This document shows positions 1-6,345 of a DNA stretch of 11,384 bases, one piece after another; positions within the stretch are counted from its first letter, which is position 1, and every line of letters begins with the position of its first letter. Source of the DNA: JBEVMS01 sp040508515 (GTDB lineage Bacteria > Pseudomonadota > Gammaproteobacteria > Xanthomonadales > Rhodanobacteraceae). The translations under genes were made by a program, and so were the position numbers. The notes beneath the pieces are model-generated. The model worked only from the letters and a program-made list of their open reading frames with translations. It searched no databases and was not told the DNA's origin. The stretch spans positions 1 to 11,384 of the forward strand of contig JBEVMS010000320.1 in assembly GCA_040508515.1 (NCBI GenBank), in the 5' to 3' direction.

Positions 1-98
1 ACCACGCCGACCGGCCGCCCGCGCAGCGAGGGTTCCTCGTGCTGCTCGATCGAGGCGAAGTAGCTGTTGAAATCGACGAACAGGCTGCGCAGGGTCAT
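1..98 (-). CDS. Y-family DNA polymerase (DinB/UmuC type), N-terminus only
   Basis: The first 32 codons of a minus-strand gene that leaves the window at its left edge. The translation begins MTLRSLFVDFNSYFASIEQ and continues EEPSLRGRPVGV. This is the opening of the Y-family translesion polymerase palm: beta strand, catalytic metal ligand (Asp9 in VDFNS), steric-gate aromatic (Phe14, equivalent by alignment to Phe13 of E. coli DinB), the FASIE helix, and the conserved PxLRGRPV turn. Such enzymes copy past damaged bases with low fidelity. The VDFNSYFAS form fits the generic UmuC-domain polymerases common in Xanthomonadaceae and rhizobia better than classical DinB (HVDMD) or UmuC (CDVN). The start is the only ATG that keeps the whole motif; no strong ribosome site precedes it. 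No convincing LexA box was found in the divergent spacer. The family is clear; the subfamily cannot be decided from 32 residues. Confidence 0.8.
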   Translation of the reverse strand, partial: MTLRSLFVDFNSYFASIEQHEEPSLRGRPVGV

Positions 99-237
99 AC
101 GGGCAAAAGGTCGGGCGCGCTGGGAACTCGATATATAGCCGCTGGCCGTCTCGCTGGGTGAGATACACATCCGCCGATAGCGCCGCCGGAGGCGTAGGAT
201 GGGCTGGTTTTTTTCTTCTCCCTAGCGAGGCCAGATC
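99..237. promoter_or_regulatory. Divergent intergenic spacer with AT-rich candidate -10
   Basis: This spacer separates the leftward polymerase gene from the rightward dihydroxyacetone kinase gene. The one AT-rich island, GATATATAG at 130-138, could serve as a -10 element on either strand, but neither side has a good -35 at the right distance. A pyrimidine-rich tract (207-222) precedes the kinase ribosome site GCGAGG (225-230), which lies 7 bases before its ATG. The promoter call is weak. Confidence 0.3.
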
Positions 238-1869
238 ATGGATTTTTTCTTCAATCAGACGGGTCGAGTGGTCGATCAGATGATCGGCAGCCTGGCGCGG
301 CTGGCGCCGTTGGAACTGAGCGAGCCGACCTCGGGCGTGCGTATCCTGGCGCGCGCCGATTGGCGCAAGACGCAGGTGGCGATCTTGTCCGGCGGCGGTG
401 CGGGACACGAACCCTCACACGCGGGTTTCGTCGGCCCCGGCATGCTGACCGCAGCGGTTTCCGGCGAGTTGTTCGCCTCTCCCAGCGTGGCCGCGGTGCT
501 GGCCGCGTTGCGCCATTGCAGCGGTGATGCCGGCGCGCTGCTGGTGGTGAAGAACTATACCGGCGATCGGCTCAATTTCGGTTTGGCCGCCGAACAGGCG
601 CGGCGTGAGGGCCTAAATGTGCGCATGGTGATCGTCGCCGACGACATCGCGCTGCCCGAAGCGCCGCGCCCGCGCGGCATCGCCGGAACCGTGTTGATGC
701 ACAAGTACGTCGGCTACCTGGCCGATCGCGGCCTGCCGCTGGACGAGATCGCCACGCACGCTGAACGTTTCAGCGGCCAGTTGATGTCGCTGGGGATGGC
801 GCTGTCGAGCTGCACCTTGCCCGGGCATGCGATCGAGCGGCGCAGTCCGGAGCTGGGGCTGGGCATCCATAACGAGCCCGGCGCGCAGCAGGTGACGCCC
901 GCCGATGCCGCCGAGGCGGTGGCGATCGTGCTGCAGCCTTTGCTGGCCGAAGCGGCCAAGCGTTACGGCGCGGATGCGCGCTTGATCGTGATGCTCAACC
1001 AGTTGGGCGGCTGTTCCACGCAGGAACTGGGCGTGCTCGCCGACGAATTGCTCAGCCAGATCGGGCTGGCGCGGATCGCGCTGATGGTGCGCCCGGCGCC
1101 GTTGATGACCTCGCTGGATATGCACGGTTTTTCGATCAGCCTGCTGCCGGCCGAGCCGGAGTATCTGGAAGCGATCGCCGCCGCGGTGGACACGCCGGCC
1201 TGGCCCGGCGTCTACCAGCCGCATCCGCCGCGGATATTCACGGTGGCCAGCGACGTGCGTGCCGACGTTAGTGTGGGGGCGCGCAATGCCGCGATTGAGA
1301 CGGCGATCCGCCGCGCCACCGCAGCCTTGATCGGTGCGCAGAGCACGCTGGATGCGCTGGACGCGCGCAGCGGCGATGGCGATGCCGGCAGCACCTTCGC
1401 CGCTGGCGCACGTGCGGTCGAGCAACAGCTGGCCGCGGCCCAATTCAGCAGCGGCGAACCGGCGCGGTTGTGCGATGAACTCGGCCGGCTGCTGGCACAC
1501 AGCATGGGCGGCTCCAGCGGCGTGCTGCTGTCGATCTTCTTCACCGCCGCCGGCACCGCGTTGGCCGCCGGCAAGTCCTGGCCCGGTGCGCTGGCGGACG
1601 GTATCGCGCGTATGCAGCACTACGGCGGCGCACAGCGGGGCGACCGCACCATGCTGGATGCCTTGATTCCGGCGATCGATGCACTGAGCGAGGGGCAAGA
1701 CTTGCGGGCCGCGGCACAAGCGGCCCGGCGCGGCGCCGACCATACCGCGACGATCACCCACGCACGTGCCGGACGGGCCTCGTATGTGCCGGACTACGCG
1801 TTGGCCGGCGCCGCCGATCCGGGCGCCGAGGCGGTGGCGCTTGCGCTAAGCGCGCTGGCTGGGGACTGA
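238..1869 (+). CDS. dhaK: Dihydroxyacetone kinase, single-chain ATP-dependent (DhaK-DhaL fusion)
   Basis: Phosphorylates dihydroxyacetone (and glyceraldehyde) with ATP in the cytoplasm, feeding trioses into glycolysis. The 543 residues match the single-chain Citrobacter freundii type (about 550). Domain 1 (about 1-335) is the substrate-binding K domain, with the GGGAGHEPSHAG loop at 52-63 and LGIHNEPG, where His211 is the residue that forms the covalent hemiaminal with the substrate carbonyl. Domain 2 (about 345-543) is the ATP-binding L domain: three Mg/ATP aspartates at 375, 380 and 382 (DALDARSGDGDAG), GGSSG at 424-428, the GDRTMLDAL motif at 468-476, and the terminal AGRASYV...DPGAEAV segment. 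Having K and L on one chain, with no PTS-type DhaM seen nearby, supports ATP rather than phosphoenolpyruvate as donor. The ATG follows GCGAGG at 7 bases. It stands alone, and no glycerol genes are visible. Confidence 0.95.
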   Translation: MDFFFNQTGRVVDQMIGSLARLAPLELSEPTSGVRILARADWRKTQVAILSGGGAGHEPSHAGFVGPGMLTAAVSGELFASPSVAAVLAALRHCSGDAGALLVVKNYTGDRLNFGLAAEQARREGLNVRMVIVADDIALPEAPRPRGIAGTVLMHKYVGYLADRGLPLDEIATHAERFSGQLMSLGMALSSCTLPGHAIERRSPELGLGIHNEPGAQQVTPADAAEAVAIVLQPLLAEAAKRYGADARLIVMLNQLGGCSTQELGVLADELLSQIGLARIALMVRPAPLMTSLDMHGFSISLLPAEPEYLEAIAAAVDTPAWPGVYQPHPPRIFTVASDVRADVSVGARNAAIETAIRRATAALIGAQSTLDALDARSGDGDAGSTFAAGARAVEQQLAAAQFSSGEPARLCDELGRLLAHSMGGSSGVLLSIFFTAAGTALAAGKSWPGALADGIARMQHYGGAQRGDRTMLDALIPAIDALSEGQDLRAAAQAARRGADHTATITHARAGRASYVPDYALAGAADPGAEAVALALSALAGD

Positions 1870-1987
1870 GTCGGCGGCGGTGGCGTGTGGCCGATGGTGG
1901 TCAGCGCCGCGTCGCGTCCATCGGCGTTGGAGGCGGGTCAGTGCTCAAGGCGATCGGCTTCGATCGCCGGCCTCGGCCCGGTCCGGT

Positions 1988-2019
1988 CCGAGGATGCGCT
2001 GAGCCGAGGATGCGCTGAG
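1988..2019. repeat. Perfect 16-bp tandem duplication
   Basis: The unit CCGAGGATGCGCTGAG occurs twice, back to back with no mismatch, at 1988-2003 and 2004-2019. It looks like a recent slippage or duplication event in a non-coding spacer. No function is evident. Confidence 0.9.
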
Positions 2020-2051
2020 CCTGCCATGCGGGCGGCGAGCCGAGCGCCGCC

Positions 2052-2182
2052 GCACACGCACACACGCATGCGTGGCATCGCGAGCTCCAGACAATCGTCC
2101 TGAGGCGGATGTATGGCGTGTCTCAGGGCGACAGGCGAACATTCGCACATGCACACACCCGCGTAGCGTGGCATCGCATCGC
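2052..2182. repeat. Two diverged copies of a CA-rich/GTGGCATCGC element
   Basis: Copy 1 (2052-2085) reads GCACACGCACACACGC, then ATGCGTGGCATCGC. Copy 2 (2145-2182) reads GCACATGCACACACCC, then GCGTAGCGTGGCATCGC. They align along about 30 bases with a small indel and are 93 bases apart. Copy 1 contains the perfect palindrome CACGCATGCGTG (2063-2074), which is broken in copy 2. They could be remnants of a dispersed intergenic repeat or paired protein-binding sites; the sequence does not decide. Confidence 0.6.
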
Positions 2183-2236
2183 TAGGTTTAGGTAGTGGCT
2201 CTGATACGGATGGGTGAGTCGCGTCCTAATAGACGT

Positions 2237-2647
2237 CTAGACGCCCAGGCTGGTGGCTGCGCCGAACGCTATCGCCGTCACCACCGCGGCGGCCAGGCAG
2301 GCGCTGCCGGGGCGGATGCGGCGTGCGTCGCGGCGGGGAATCAGTCGCCACAACAGCAGCGCACCACCCAGCATTTGCGCCACCAGCGCCCAGCGCAGCG
2401 CATCGGTGGCCAGCAGCGGCGCATAGGGCGGCGTGAGTGCGTTGGCATGCCATGCGACCGCCAGCAACAACGCCATCGCCAGCAGGTCCCACAGCAGGCA
2501 GGCGAGATAGGTGCGATTGAACACCACCGCGTGGCGCTCCGACCAGCGCAGCACCGGCCAGGCGATCACGCTGCACACCAGGGCGCCGAGGCTGGCGTAG
2601 AGCAGCCACCACAGCAGCGCGCTGAGTACGGTCAGACCACCCATCAT
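2237..2647 (-). CDS. Small polytopic membrane protein of unknown function
   Basis: I do not recognise this 136-residue protein. It is strongly hydrophobic, with about four likely membrane segments: near residues 5-32 (LTVLSALLWWLLYASLGAL), 46-68, 84-103 and 115-134. Between them lie short polar loops such as LRWSERHAVVFNR and a basic stretch RRDARRIRPG at 105-114. No catalytic motif is apparent. Its ATG (2645-2647) overlaps the TGA of the Mpo1-like gene in an ATGA junction, so the two are almost certainly co-transcribed and translationally coupled. A second ATG follows immediately (residue 2), so the start could be one codon later. The stop is TAG within the palindrome TAGACGTCTA (2230-2239). 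Downstream is the repeat-bearing gap. An accessory role for the Mpo1-like protein is inferred only from this linkage. Confidence 0.75.
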   Translation of the reverse strand: MMGGLTVLSALLWWLLYASLGALVCSVIAWPVLRWSERHAVVFNRTYLACLLWDLLAMALLLAVAWHANALTPPYAPLLATDALRWALVAQMLGGALLLWRLIPRRDARRIRPGSACLAAAVVTAIAFGAATSLGV

Positions 2648-3117
2648 GCGGATTTCTCCGCGCTGCCGAAACGGCGCAGCAGTTTGTCCATCAACCAGGC
2701 CGGACCGACCAGCAGGTAGGCCAGGTCGGTGAGAAAACTGGGCCGACGCCCTTCGATCCGGTGACCGACGAACTGGCCGATCCAGGCCAGAACGAACACC
2801 GCCAGCGCCAGCCAACGCAGGGTGGCCGGGCCGAGCAGGCGGAACAGTCCTTCGCAGCTCAGTGCCAATACCAGCATGAACACCAGCATCGCGCCGCCGA
2901 GCCGGTGCGAATGTTTCCAGTACCAGGCGAATGCGGCGACCAGCAGCGCCACCGCCCACAGGCCGGGTCGTCCCAGCAGACTGGGCACCGGCACGGTCCA
3001 TAGCAGGGCCACCGCGCTCCAGGCGATCAGCGGCACGCAGATCCAGTGCAGCAAGCGATTGGTCGGGTGCTGGTGGTCGCGGCTGTAGTTGTCCAGCCAG
3101 GTCTGTATCGCTTGCAT
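2644..3117 (-). CDS. Mpo1-like / DUF962 (YGL010w-like) membrane protein
   Basis: A 157-residue member of the Mpo1-like (DUF962) family. Yeast Mpo1 is an Fe(II)-dependent dioxygenase of the endoplasmic reticulum that shortens 2-hydroxy fatty acids by one carbon (alpha-oxidation). The bacterial substrates are not established. Family signatures are present: the N-terminal WLDNYSRDHQHPTNRLLHWICVP (His15, His17, His24, Pro18, Asn20), KHSHRLGG (69-75), and IGQFVGHRIEGRRPSF (113-128, His119) before the GPAWLMDKLLRRFG tail. The histidines are the likely metal ligands. Four to five hydrophobic segments span about 25-42, 52-68, 75-95, 98-118 and 130-147, placing it in the inner membrane. The ATG at 3115-3117 was chosen over an upstream in-frame ATG at 3204 because GGGGAGGG (3126-3133) sits 8 bases before it and homology begins there. 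It lies 115 bases downstream of purC in the same direction and overlaps the next gene by 4 bases. Confidence 0.85.
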   Translation of the reverse strand: MQAIQTWLDNYSRDHQHPTNRLLHWICVPLIAWSAVALLWTVPVPSLLGRPGLWAVALLVAAFAWYWKHSHRLGGAMLVFMLVLALSCEGLFRLLGPATLRWLALAVFVLAWIGQFVGHRIEGRRPSFLTDLAYLLVGPAWLMDKLLRRFGSAEKSA

Positions 3118-3141
3118 CGCCCTGTCCCTCCCCGAGATGCG

Positions 3142-3214
3142 CGACGCCGGCTGTCGCGCCGGCGTCGTCGCCTCATTCAGCACCACGCGTGCGCCGCAGT
3201 GCAAGCCGCGGCGC
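3142..3214 (-). other. Two GC hairpins between purC and the Mpo1-like gene
   Basis: Hairpin A pairs CGACGCCGG (3142-3150) with CCGGCGTCG (3159-3167) around an 8-base loop. Hairpin B pairs GCGCCGC (3191-3197) with GCGGCGC (3208-3214) around a 10-base loop. Both lie in the 115-base gap after the purC stop. Neither is followed by a T-run on the minus strand, so they are not standard intrinsic terminators. They could protect the purC 3' end, aid rho-dependent termination, or partly attenuate read-through into the two membrane-protein genes. Confidence 0.5.
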
Positions 3215-3232
3215 GACAGGCGTGCGCCGGCT

Positions 3233-4129
3233 TTAAGCCAGCGTGATCCCGGCCAGCCGGTTGAGCGCCTCGGCGTACTTGGCGGCGGTGCCGGCGATCA
3301 CCTGGGCCGGTACGCGCGGGCCGGGCGCGGTCTTGTTCCAGTCCAGCGTTTCCAGATAGTCGCGCACGAACTGCTTGTCGTAGCTGGGCGGGCTGATCCC
3401 GACCTGGTAGGAATCGGCCGGCCAGAAGCGCGAGGAGTCCGGGGTCAGCATCTCGTCCATCACGTAGAGCGTGCCGTCTTCGTCGGTGCCGAACTCGAAC
3501 TTGGTGTCGGCGATGATGATCCCGCGCTCGGCGGCGAACGCGGCGGCCCACTGGTAGATGGCCAGGGTCGCCTCGCGCACCTGGTTGGCCCGGTCCACGC
3601 CGACCGCGTCGATCACCGCCTCGAAGCTGACGTTTTCGTCGTGGTCGCCCACCGCCGCCTTGGTCGAGGGGGTGAAGATCGGTTCGGGCAACTGCTGCGC
3701 CTGCTTGAGGCCAGCCGGCAGCGCGATGCCGCACAGCGCGCCGGTGGCCTGGTAGTCCTTCCAGCCCGAACCGATCAGGTAACCGCGCGCGATCGCCTCC
3801 ACCGGCACCGGCTTCAGCCGCCGGGTGACCACCGCGCGCTTTTCGTACAGCGTGGGATCGACCCCAGCCGGCAGCACGTCGGCCAGCGGCGTGTGCAGCA
3901 GGTGGTTGGGCACGATGTGCGCGGTCTGGTCGAACCAGAAGTTGGACATCTGGGTCAGCATCTCGCCCTTGCCAGGGATCGGGTCGGGCAGCACCACGTC
4001 GAACGCGGACAGGCGATCGGTGGCGACGATCAGCAGTCGGTTGCCGGACAGGGCATAGACATCGCGCACCTTGCCGCGGTGGATCATGTCCAGTCCGGGC
4101 AGGTCGGCTTGCAGCAGGGTGGTCGGCAC
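3233..4129 (-). CDS. purC: Phosphoribosylaminoimidazole-succinocarboxamide synthase (SAICAR synthetase)
   Basis: Catalyses the ATP-dependent joining of CAIR and aspartate to give SAICAR, a step of de novo purine synthesis in the cytoplasm. At 298 residues it belongs to the longer, yeast Ade1-like form rather than the 237-residue E. coli form, as is usual in Xanthomonas. Visible motifs: HRGKVRDVY (17-25, nucleotide loop), ATDRLSAFDVVLPDPIPGKG (36-55), VPVEAIARGYLIGSGWKDYQ (108-127, family signature), ENVSFEAV (165-172), IADTKFEFG (206-214, second signature) and MDEMLTPDSSRFW (224-236). The start is GTG at 4127-4129: GGAG (4137-4140) lies 7 bases upstream, and the protein then begins MPTTLLQADLPGL, the expected N-terminus. 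An upstream in-frame ATG at 4207 would extend across the promoter and is rejected. Transcription is divergent from the cytochrome gene. Confidence 0.95.
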   Translation of the reverse strand: MPTTLLQADLPGLDMIHRGKVRDVYALSGNRLLIVATDRLSAFDVVLPDPIPGKGEMLTQMSNFWFDQTAHIVPNHLLHTPLADVLPAGVDPTLYEKRAVVTRRLKPVPVEAIARGYLIGSGWKDYQATGALCGIALPAGLKQAQQLPEPIFTPSTKAAVGDHDENVSFEAVIDAVGVDRANQVREATLAIYQWAAAFAAERGIIIADTKFEFGTDEDGTLYVMDEMLTPDSSRFWPADSYQVGISPPSYDKQFVRDYLETLDWNKTAPGPRVPAQVIAGTAAKYAEALNRLAGITLA

Positions 4130-4162
4130 TTCGGCGCTCCAAGGGGGACGATCAAGCGGTGT

Positions 4163-4168
4163 ATTGTA
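4163..4168 (-). promoter_or_regulatory. Candidate -10 element for purC (TACAAT)
   Basis: The minus strand reads TACAAT (five of six consensus bases) 33 bases before the GTG start of purC, giving a leader of about 27 bases that includes the GGAG ribosome site. No good -35 is visible 17 bases further upstream, so an activator or a weak -35 is implied. No PurR-type palindrome was recognised. Confidence 0.5.
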
Positions 4169-4241
4169 GCGGGCTACCCGATCCACGGCGGGCCGGCGCG
4201 CCGTCATGGCGCAGTGGCACGCGGCAGGGCATCGGCAGCGC

Positions 4242-4250
4242 TGCTAGAAT
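4242..4250 (+). promoter_or_regulatory. Extended -10 promoter for the cytochrome c-djlA operon (TGCTAGAAT)
   Basis: TGC followed by TAGAAT (4245-4250) makes an extended -10 element of a form frequent in Xanthomonas promoters. It sits 27 bases before the ATG at 4278, so transcription would start near 4257 with a short leader. The leader is C-rich (TCCCCCCTCT) and has no Shine-Dalgarno sequence. Confidence 0.55.
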
Positions 4251-4277
4251 CACCGGTTTATCCCCCCTCTGTTGCCG

Positions 4278-4589
4278 ATGCGAAACGTAATCCTCGCGGC
4301 AGTCCTGCTGGCTGTCCTGCCTGCCGTCGTTGCCGCCGCGCCCGCCCAACCGGCGCGGCTGGGGCTGTGCGCGGCCTGCCATGGCGAGCGCGGCACGGCG
4401 AATATGCCGGGGGTGCCCAACCTGGCCGGCCAGCGTCTGGATTACCTCAAGTTGGCGTTGGCGCATTACCGCGACGGTAGCCGCGACGTGCCACTGATGC
4501 GCGCGGCGATCGGTCCGATCAGCGATGCCGAGTTGGATGCGTTGGCCCGCTGGTACAGCGCGCAGACACCGGCCAAGGTAACCCCATGA
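4278..4589 (+). CDS. Monohaem class I cytochrome c, periplasmic
   Basis: A 103-residue exported electron carrier. Residues 1-21 form a signal peptide (MRNVILAAVLLAVLPAVVAA) with likely cleavage after the Ala-Ala pair. The haem-attachment motif CAACH lies at 31-35, directly followed by GERGT. PNLAGQRLDYLKLALAHYRDG (48-67) is the typical cytochrome c4/c553-like middle, Met74 in VPLM is the probable sixth ligand, and the closing helix is ISDAELDALARWY (81-93). A single haem domain distinguishes it from dihaem cytochrome c4. The ATG at 4278 is preferred to an in-frame TTG two codons earlier. No ribosome site precedes it, so initiation may be weak. The stop overlaps the djlA start (ATGA, 4586-4589), so both proteins come from one message. 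The redox partner is unknown. Confidence 0.88.
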   Translation: MRNVILAAVLLAVLPAVVAAAPAQPARLGLCAACHGERGTANMPGVPNLAGQRLDYLKLALAHYRDGSRDVPLMRAAIGPISDAELDALARWYSAQTPAKVTP

Positions 4590-5383
4590 GTTTTTCCTCG
4601 ACCCTGTTGCTGGCCTTTATCGGGCTGCTGATCCACGGCCCGGTCGGCGCTCTGATCGGCGGTTTGATCGGCTTCATTTTCGATGCCGGGCGCGGCAGTC
4701 GGCGCGCCGCCAAGCCGGAGGTCGGCGGCTTCATCGCGCCGCTGTTCACCTTGTTGGGCGCGGTGGCCAAGGCCGATGGGCGCGTTTCCGAGGCGGAGAT
4801 CGCGGTCGCCGAACGATTGATGGCGCGGATGAGCCTGGACCCGATGCAGCGCCAACTGGCGATCGCCAGCTTCAACGCGGGCAAGCAGCCGGAATTCAGC
4901 GCGGCCGGCTCCATCGAGGAATTGCGCGGCTGGGTCGGCAGTCGGCGCGATCACGCCTTTCCGGTGCTGGATGTAGTGATCGAAACGGTGCTGGCCGAGG
5001 GCAACCCACCGCCGGAAAAAATGGCCCTGCTGCGTCAGCTGGCCTTCGCCATGCGAATCAGCGACATGGAGCTGATGGCGATGATGGCGATGAAGGGCTA
5101 CGCCTGGAACGCCCATGCCGGACACGCGCATGGCCGCAGTCATGGCGGTGGCTACGTGCCGCCGCAACGGCATACGCAGGGGCCCGATGCCTACACCGTG
5201 CTGGGCGTGCCCCGCGACGCCGATGACCGCGCGATCAAGCGCGCCTACCGCAAACAGATTTCCGAGCATCACCCGGACCGCTTGGGCGACCTGCCCGAAG
5301 ACATGCGCCGGCGTGCCGAGTCGCGCGCCAGCGAGATCAATGCCGCCTACGAGCGGATCAAGACCGAGCGCGGCTTCAAGTAG
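4586..5383 (+). CDS. djlA: DjlA-type membrane-anchored J-domain co-chaperone
   Basis: Stimulates the ATPase of DnaK from the inner membrane. The 265 residues follow the DjlA plan (E. coli 271). A single N-terminal membrane segment of glycine-rich type spans 6-32 (LLLAFIGLLIHGPVGALIGG), the kind that dimerises in E. coli. A TerB-like helical domain follows at about 48-168 (FTLLGAVAKADGRVSEAEI is its acidic motif). Then comes a His/Gly-rich linker at about 172-196, and a C-terminal J domain at 201-265 beginning DAYTVLGVPRDADDRAIKRA, with the invariant HPD at 229-231. E. coli DjlA is linked to capsule (colanic acid) induction through the Rcs system; whether that applies here is unknown. Its ATG overlaps the cytochrome TGA, and AAGG at 4575-4578 is a fair ribosome site inside the cytochrome gene. 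Coupling to a cytochrome c could mean a stress or haem-maturation link, but that is inference. Confidence 0.92.
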   Translation: MSFSSTLLLAFIGLLIHGPVGALIGGLIGFIFDAGRGSRRAAKPEVGGFIAPLFTLLGAVAKADGRVSEAEIAVAERLMARMSLDPMQRQLAIASFNAGKQPEFSAAGSIEELRGWVGSRRDHAFPVLDVVIETVLAEGNPPPEKMALLRQLAFAMRISDMELMAMMAMKGYAWNAHAGHAHGRSHGGGYVPPQRHTQGPDAYTVLGVPRDADDRAIKRAYRKQISEHHPDRLGDLPEDMRRRAESRASEINAAYERIKTERGFK

Positions 5384-5547
5384 AACCAAGCGGCGTCGGC
5401 GCGGTACGCGGTCGGGACAAGCAAGAGCAGGGCGCACAGCCGACCGCTGCGGCGCATGAACCCGCGATGGTTTCCCGCGCCTATCGAGCCGGCGACGGTC
5501 TGCTTTATGCTCCGTCCTCCATCCCGCGCTGTAGGTAGAGGTCGGTC

Positions 5548-6216
5548 ATGAGCAAACAGTCCACCGTCATCGCGCCATCGATTCTCTCCGCCGACTTCGC
5601 CCGGCTGGGCGAGGACACCGCCAAGGTGCTGGCCGGCGGCGGCGATTGGGTGCATTTCGACGTGATGGACAACCATTACGTGCCCAACCTCACCATGGGA
5701 CCGATGGTGCTCAAGGCATTGCGCGATTACGGCATCACCGCGCCGATCGACGTGCATCTGATGGTCACGCCGGTGGATCGGCTGGCGCCGGACTTCGCCA
5801 AGGCGGGCGCTAGCCATATCAGCTTCCACCCCGAGGCCAGCGAGCACGTCGACCGCACCCTCGGGCTGATTCACGAGGCCGGTTGCAGCGCCGGGCTGGT
5901 ATTCAACCCGGCCACGCCGCTGAACTGGCTGGACCATGTGATGGACAAAATCGACCTGGTGCTGATCATGTCGGTCAATCCGGGGTTCGGCGGGCAGAAG
6001 TTCATCCCGCATGCGCTGGAGAAGATTCGCCAGGTGCGTCGACGCATCGATGAGAGCGGTCGCGCGATCCGGCTGGAAGTGGACGGCGGCGTCACCCCGG
6101 ACAACATCGGCGCGATCGCGGCGGCGGGCGCCGATACCTTCGTCGCCGGCTCGGCGATTTTTGGCGCCGCGGATTACCGCACGGCGATTGAACAGATGCA
6201 TCGCGCCATCGGCTGA
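5548..6216 (+). CDS. rpe: Ribulose-phosphate 3-epimerase
   Basis: Interconverts D-ribulose 5-phosphate and D-xylulose 5-phosphate in the non-oxidative pentose phosphate pathway (cytoplasm, metal-dependent TIM barrel). The 222-residue length is typical. Motifs: IAPSILSADFARLG (8-21, Ser12 at the substrate), VHFDVMDNHYVPNLTMGP (35-52, His36 and Asp38 as metal ligands, Asp38 an acid-base residue), VHLMV (69-73, His70 ligand), FNPATPL (119-125), MSVNPGFGGQKFIP (141-154, phosphate and flexible loop), VDGGVTPDN (178-186, Asp179 the second acid-base residue) and GSAIFG (201-206). All catalytic residues are present. AGAGG (5537-5541) lies 6 bases before the ATG. The 164-base spacer after djlA holds only a weak promoter candidate (TATGCT at 5506-5511). 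Rpe supplies pentose phosphates for tryptophan and purine synthesis, which fits trpE lying downstream. Confidence 0.96.
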   Translation: MSKQSTVIAPSILSADFARLGEDTAKVLAGGGDWVHFDVMDNHYVPNLTMGPMVLKALRDYGITAPIDVHLMVTPVDRLAPDFAKAGASHISFHPEASEHVDRTLGLIHEAGCSAGLVFNPATPLNWLDHVMDKIDLVLIMSVNPGFGGQKFIPHALEKIRQVRRRIDESGRAIRLEVDGGVTPDNIGAIAAAGADTFVAGSAIFGAADYRTAIEQMHRAIG

Positions 6217-6310
6217 GCGGCACGATCAGGCGGGTAGGGAGTCGGCGTGCTTGGCGGCGTACGCGTCGCAGTGAACGGCGACGGGCGGTGGCGCGAACTG
6301 GTCACGCGAA

Positions 6311-6345
6311 TAAAAAGCCCGGCGCAGTTGACGAGCTGCGCCGGG
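6311..6345 (-). terminator. Rho-independent terminator, minus strand
   Basis: CCCGGCGCAG (6318-6327) pairs perfectly with CTGCGCCGGG (6336-6345) around an 8-base loop. On the minus strand the stem is followed at once by CTTTTTATT, so it terminates leftward transcripts. In the rpe direction the stem is followed by GGAAGCGCC, which lacks a T-run. No known minus-strand gene lies upstream of it except the small units proposed in this gap. Confidence 0.85.

Larger units (their letters stand above)
1870..2236. other. Gene-free intergenic region with short repeats
   Basis: This gap of about 370 bases lies between the end of the dihydroxyacetone kinase gene and the 3' end of the leftward membrane-protein gene, so it separates convergent transcripts. 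I see no credible coding frame. Frames of about 70-80 residues open on both strands, but they are rich in Arg, Ser, Ala and His, have no ribosome site, and run through the repeats. It contains a 16-base tandem duplication, a pair of diverged copies of a CA-rich element, and a small inverted repeat CCTGAG/CTCAGG (2099-2104 and 2122-2127). No hairpin with a T-run, and so no clear terminator for either flank, is visible. Confidence 0.6.

Noticed and set aside
99..237. LexA box upstream of the Y-family polymerase
   Set aside because: No match to the Xanthomonas TTAGTA-N-TACTAA type of palindrome could be found; the AT-rich GATATATAG is not a LexA site.
613..1761. Long open frame (382 codons) on the minus strand inside the dihydroxyacetone kinase gene
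   Set aside because: It is antisense to a gene with every catalytic motif. Its product is Arg/Gln/Gly-rich without domains, as expected from mirrored high-GC codons.
1870..2236. Mobile element or CRISPR in the repeat-bearing gap
   Set aside because: The repeats are too few and irregular for CRISPR, and there are no transposase remnants or terminal inverted repeats.
3089..4480. 463-codon plus-strand frame across purC
   Set aside because: It is the shadow of purC, with a low-complexity Arg/Gly/His-rich product, and it would run through the divergent promoters and into the cytochrome gene in the wrong frame.
5347..6201. 284-codon minus-strand frame over rpe
   Set aside because: It is antisense to a complete epimerase gene, has no ribosome site, and its composition is typical of a shadow frame.
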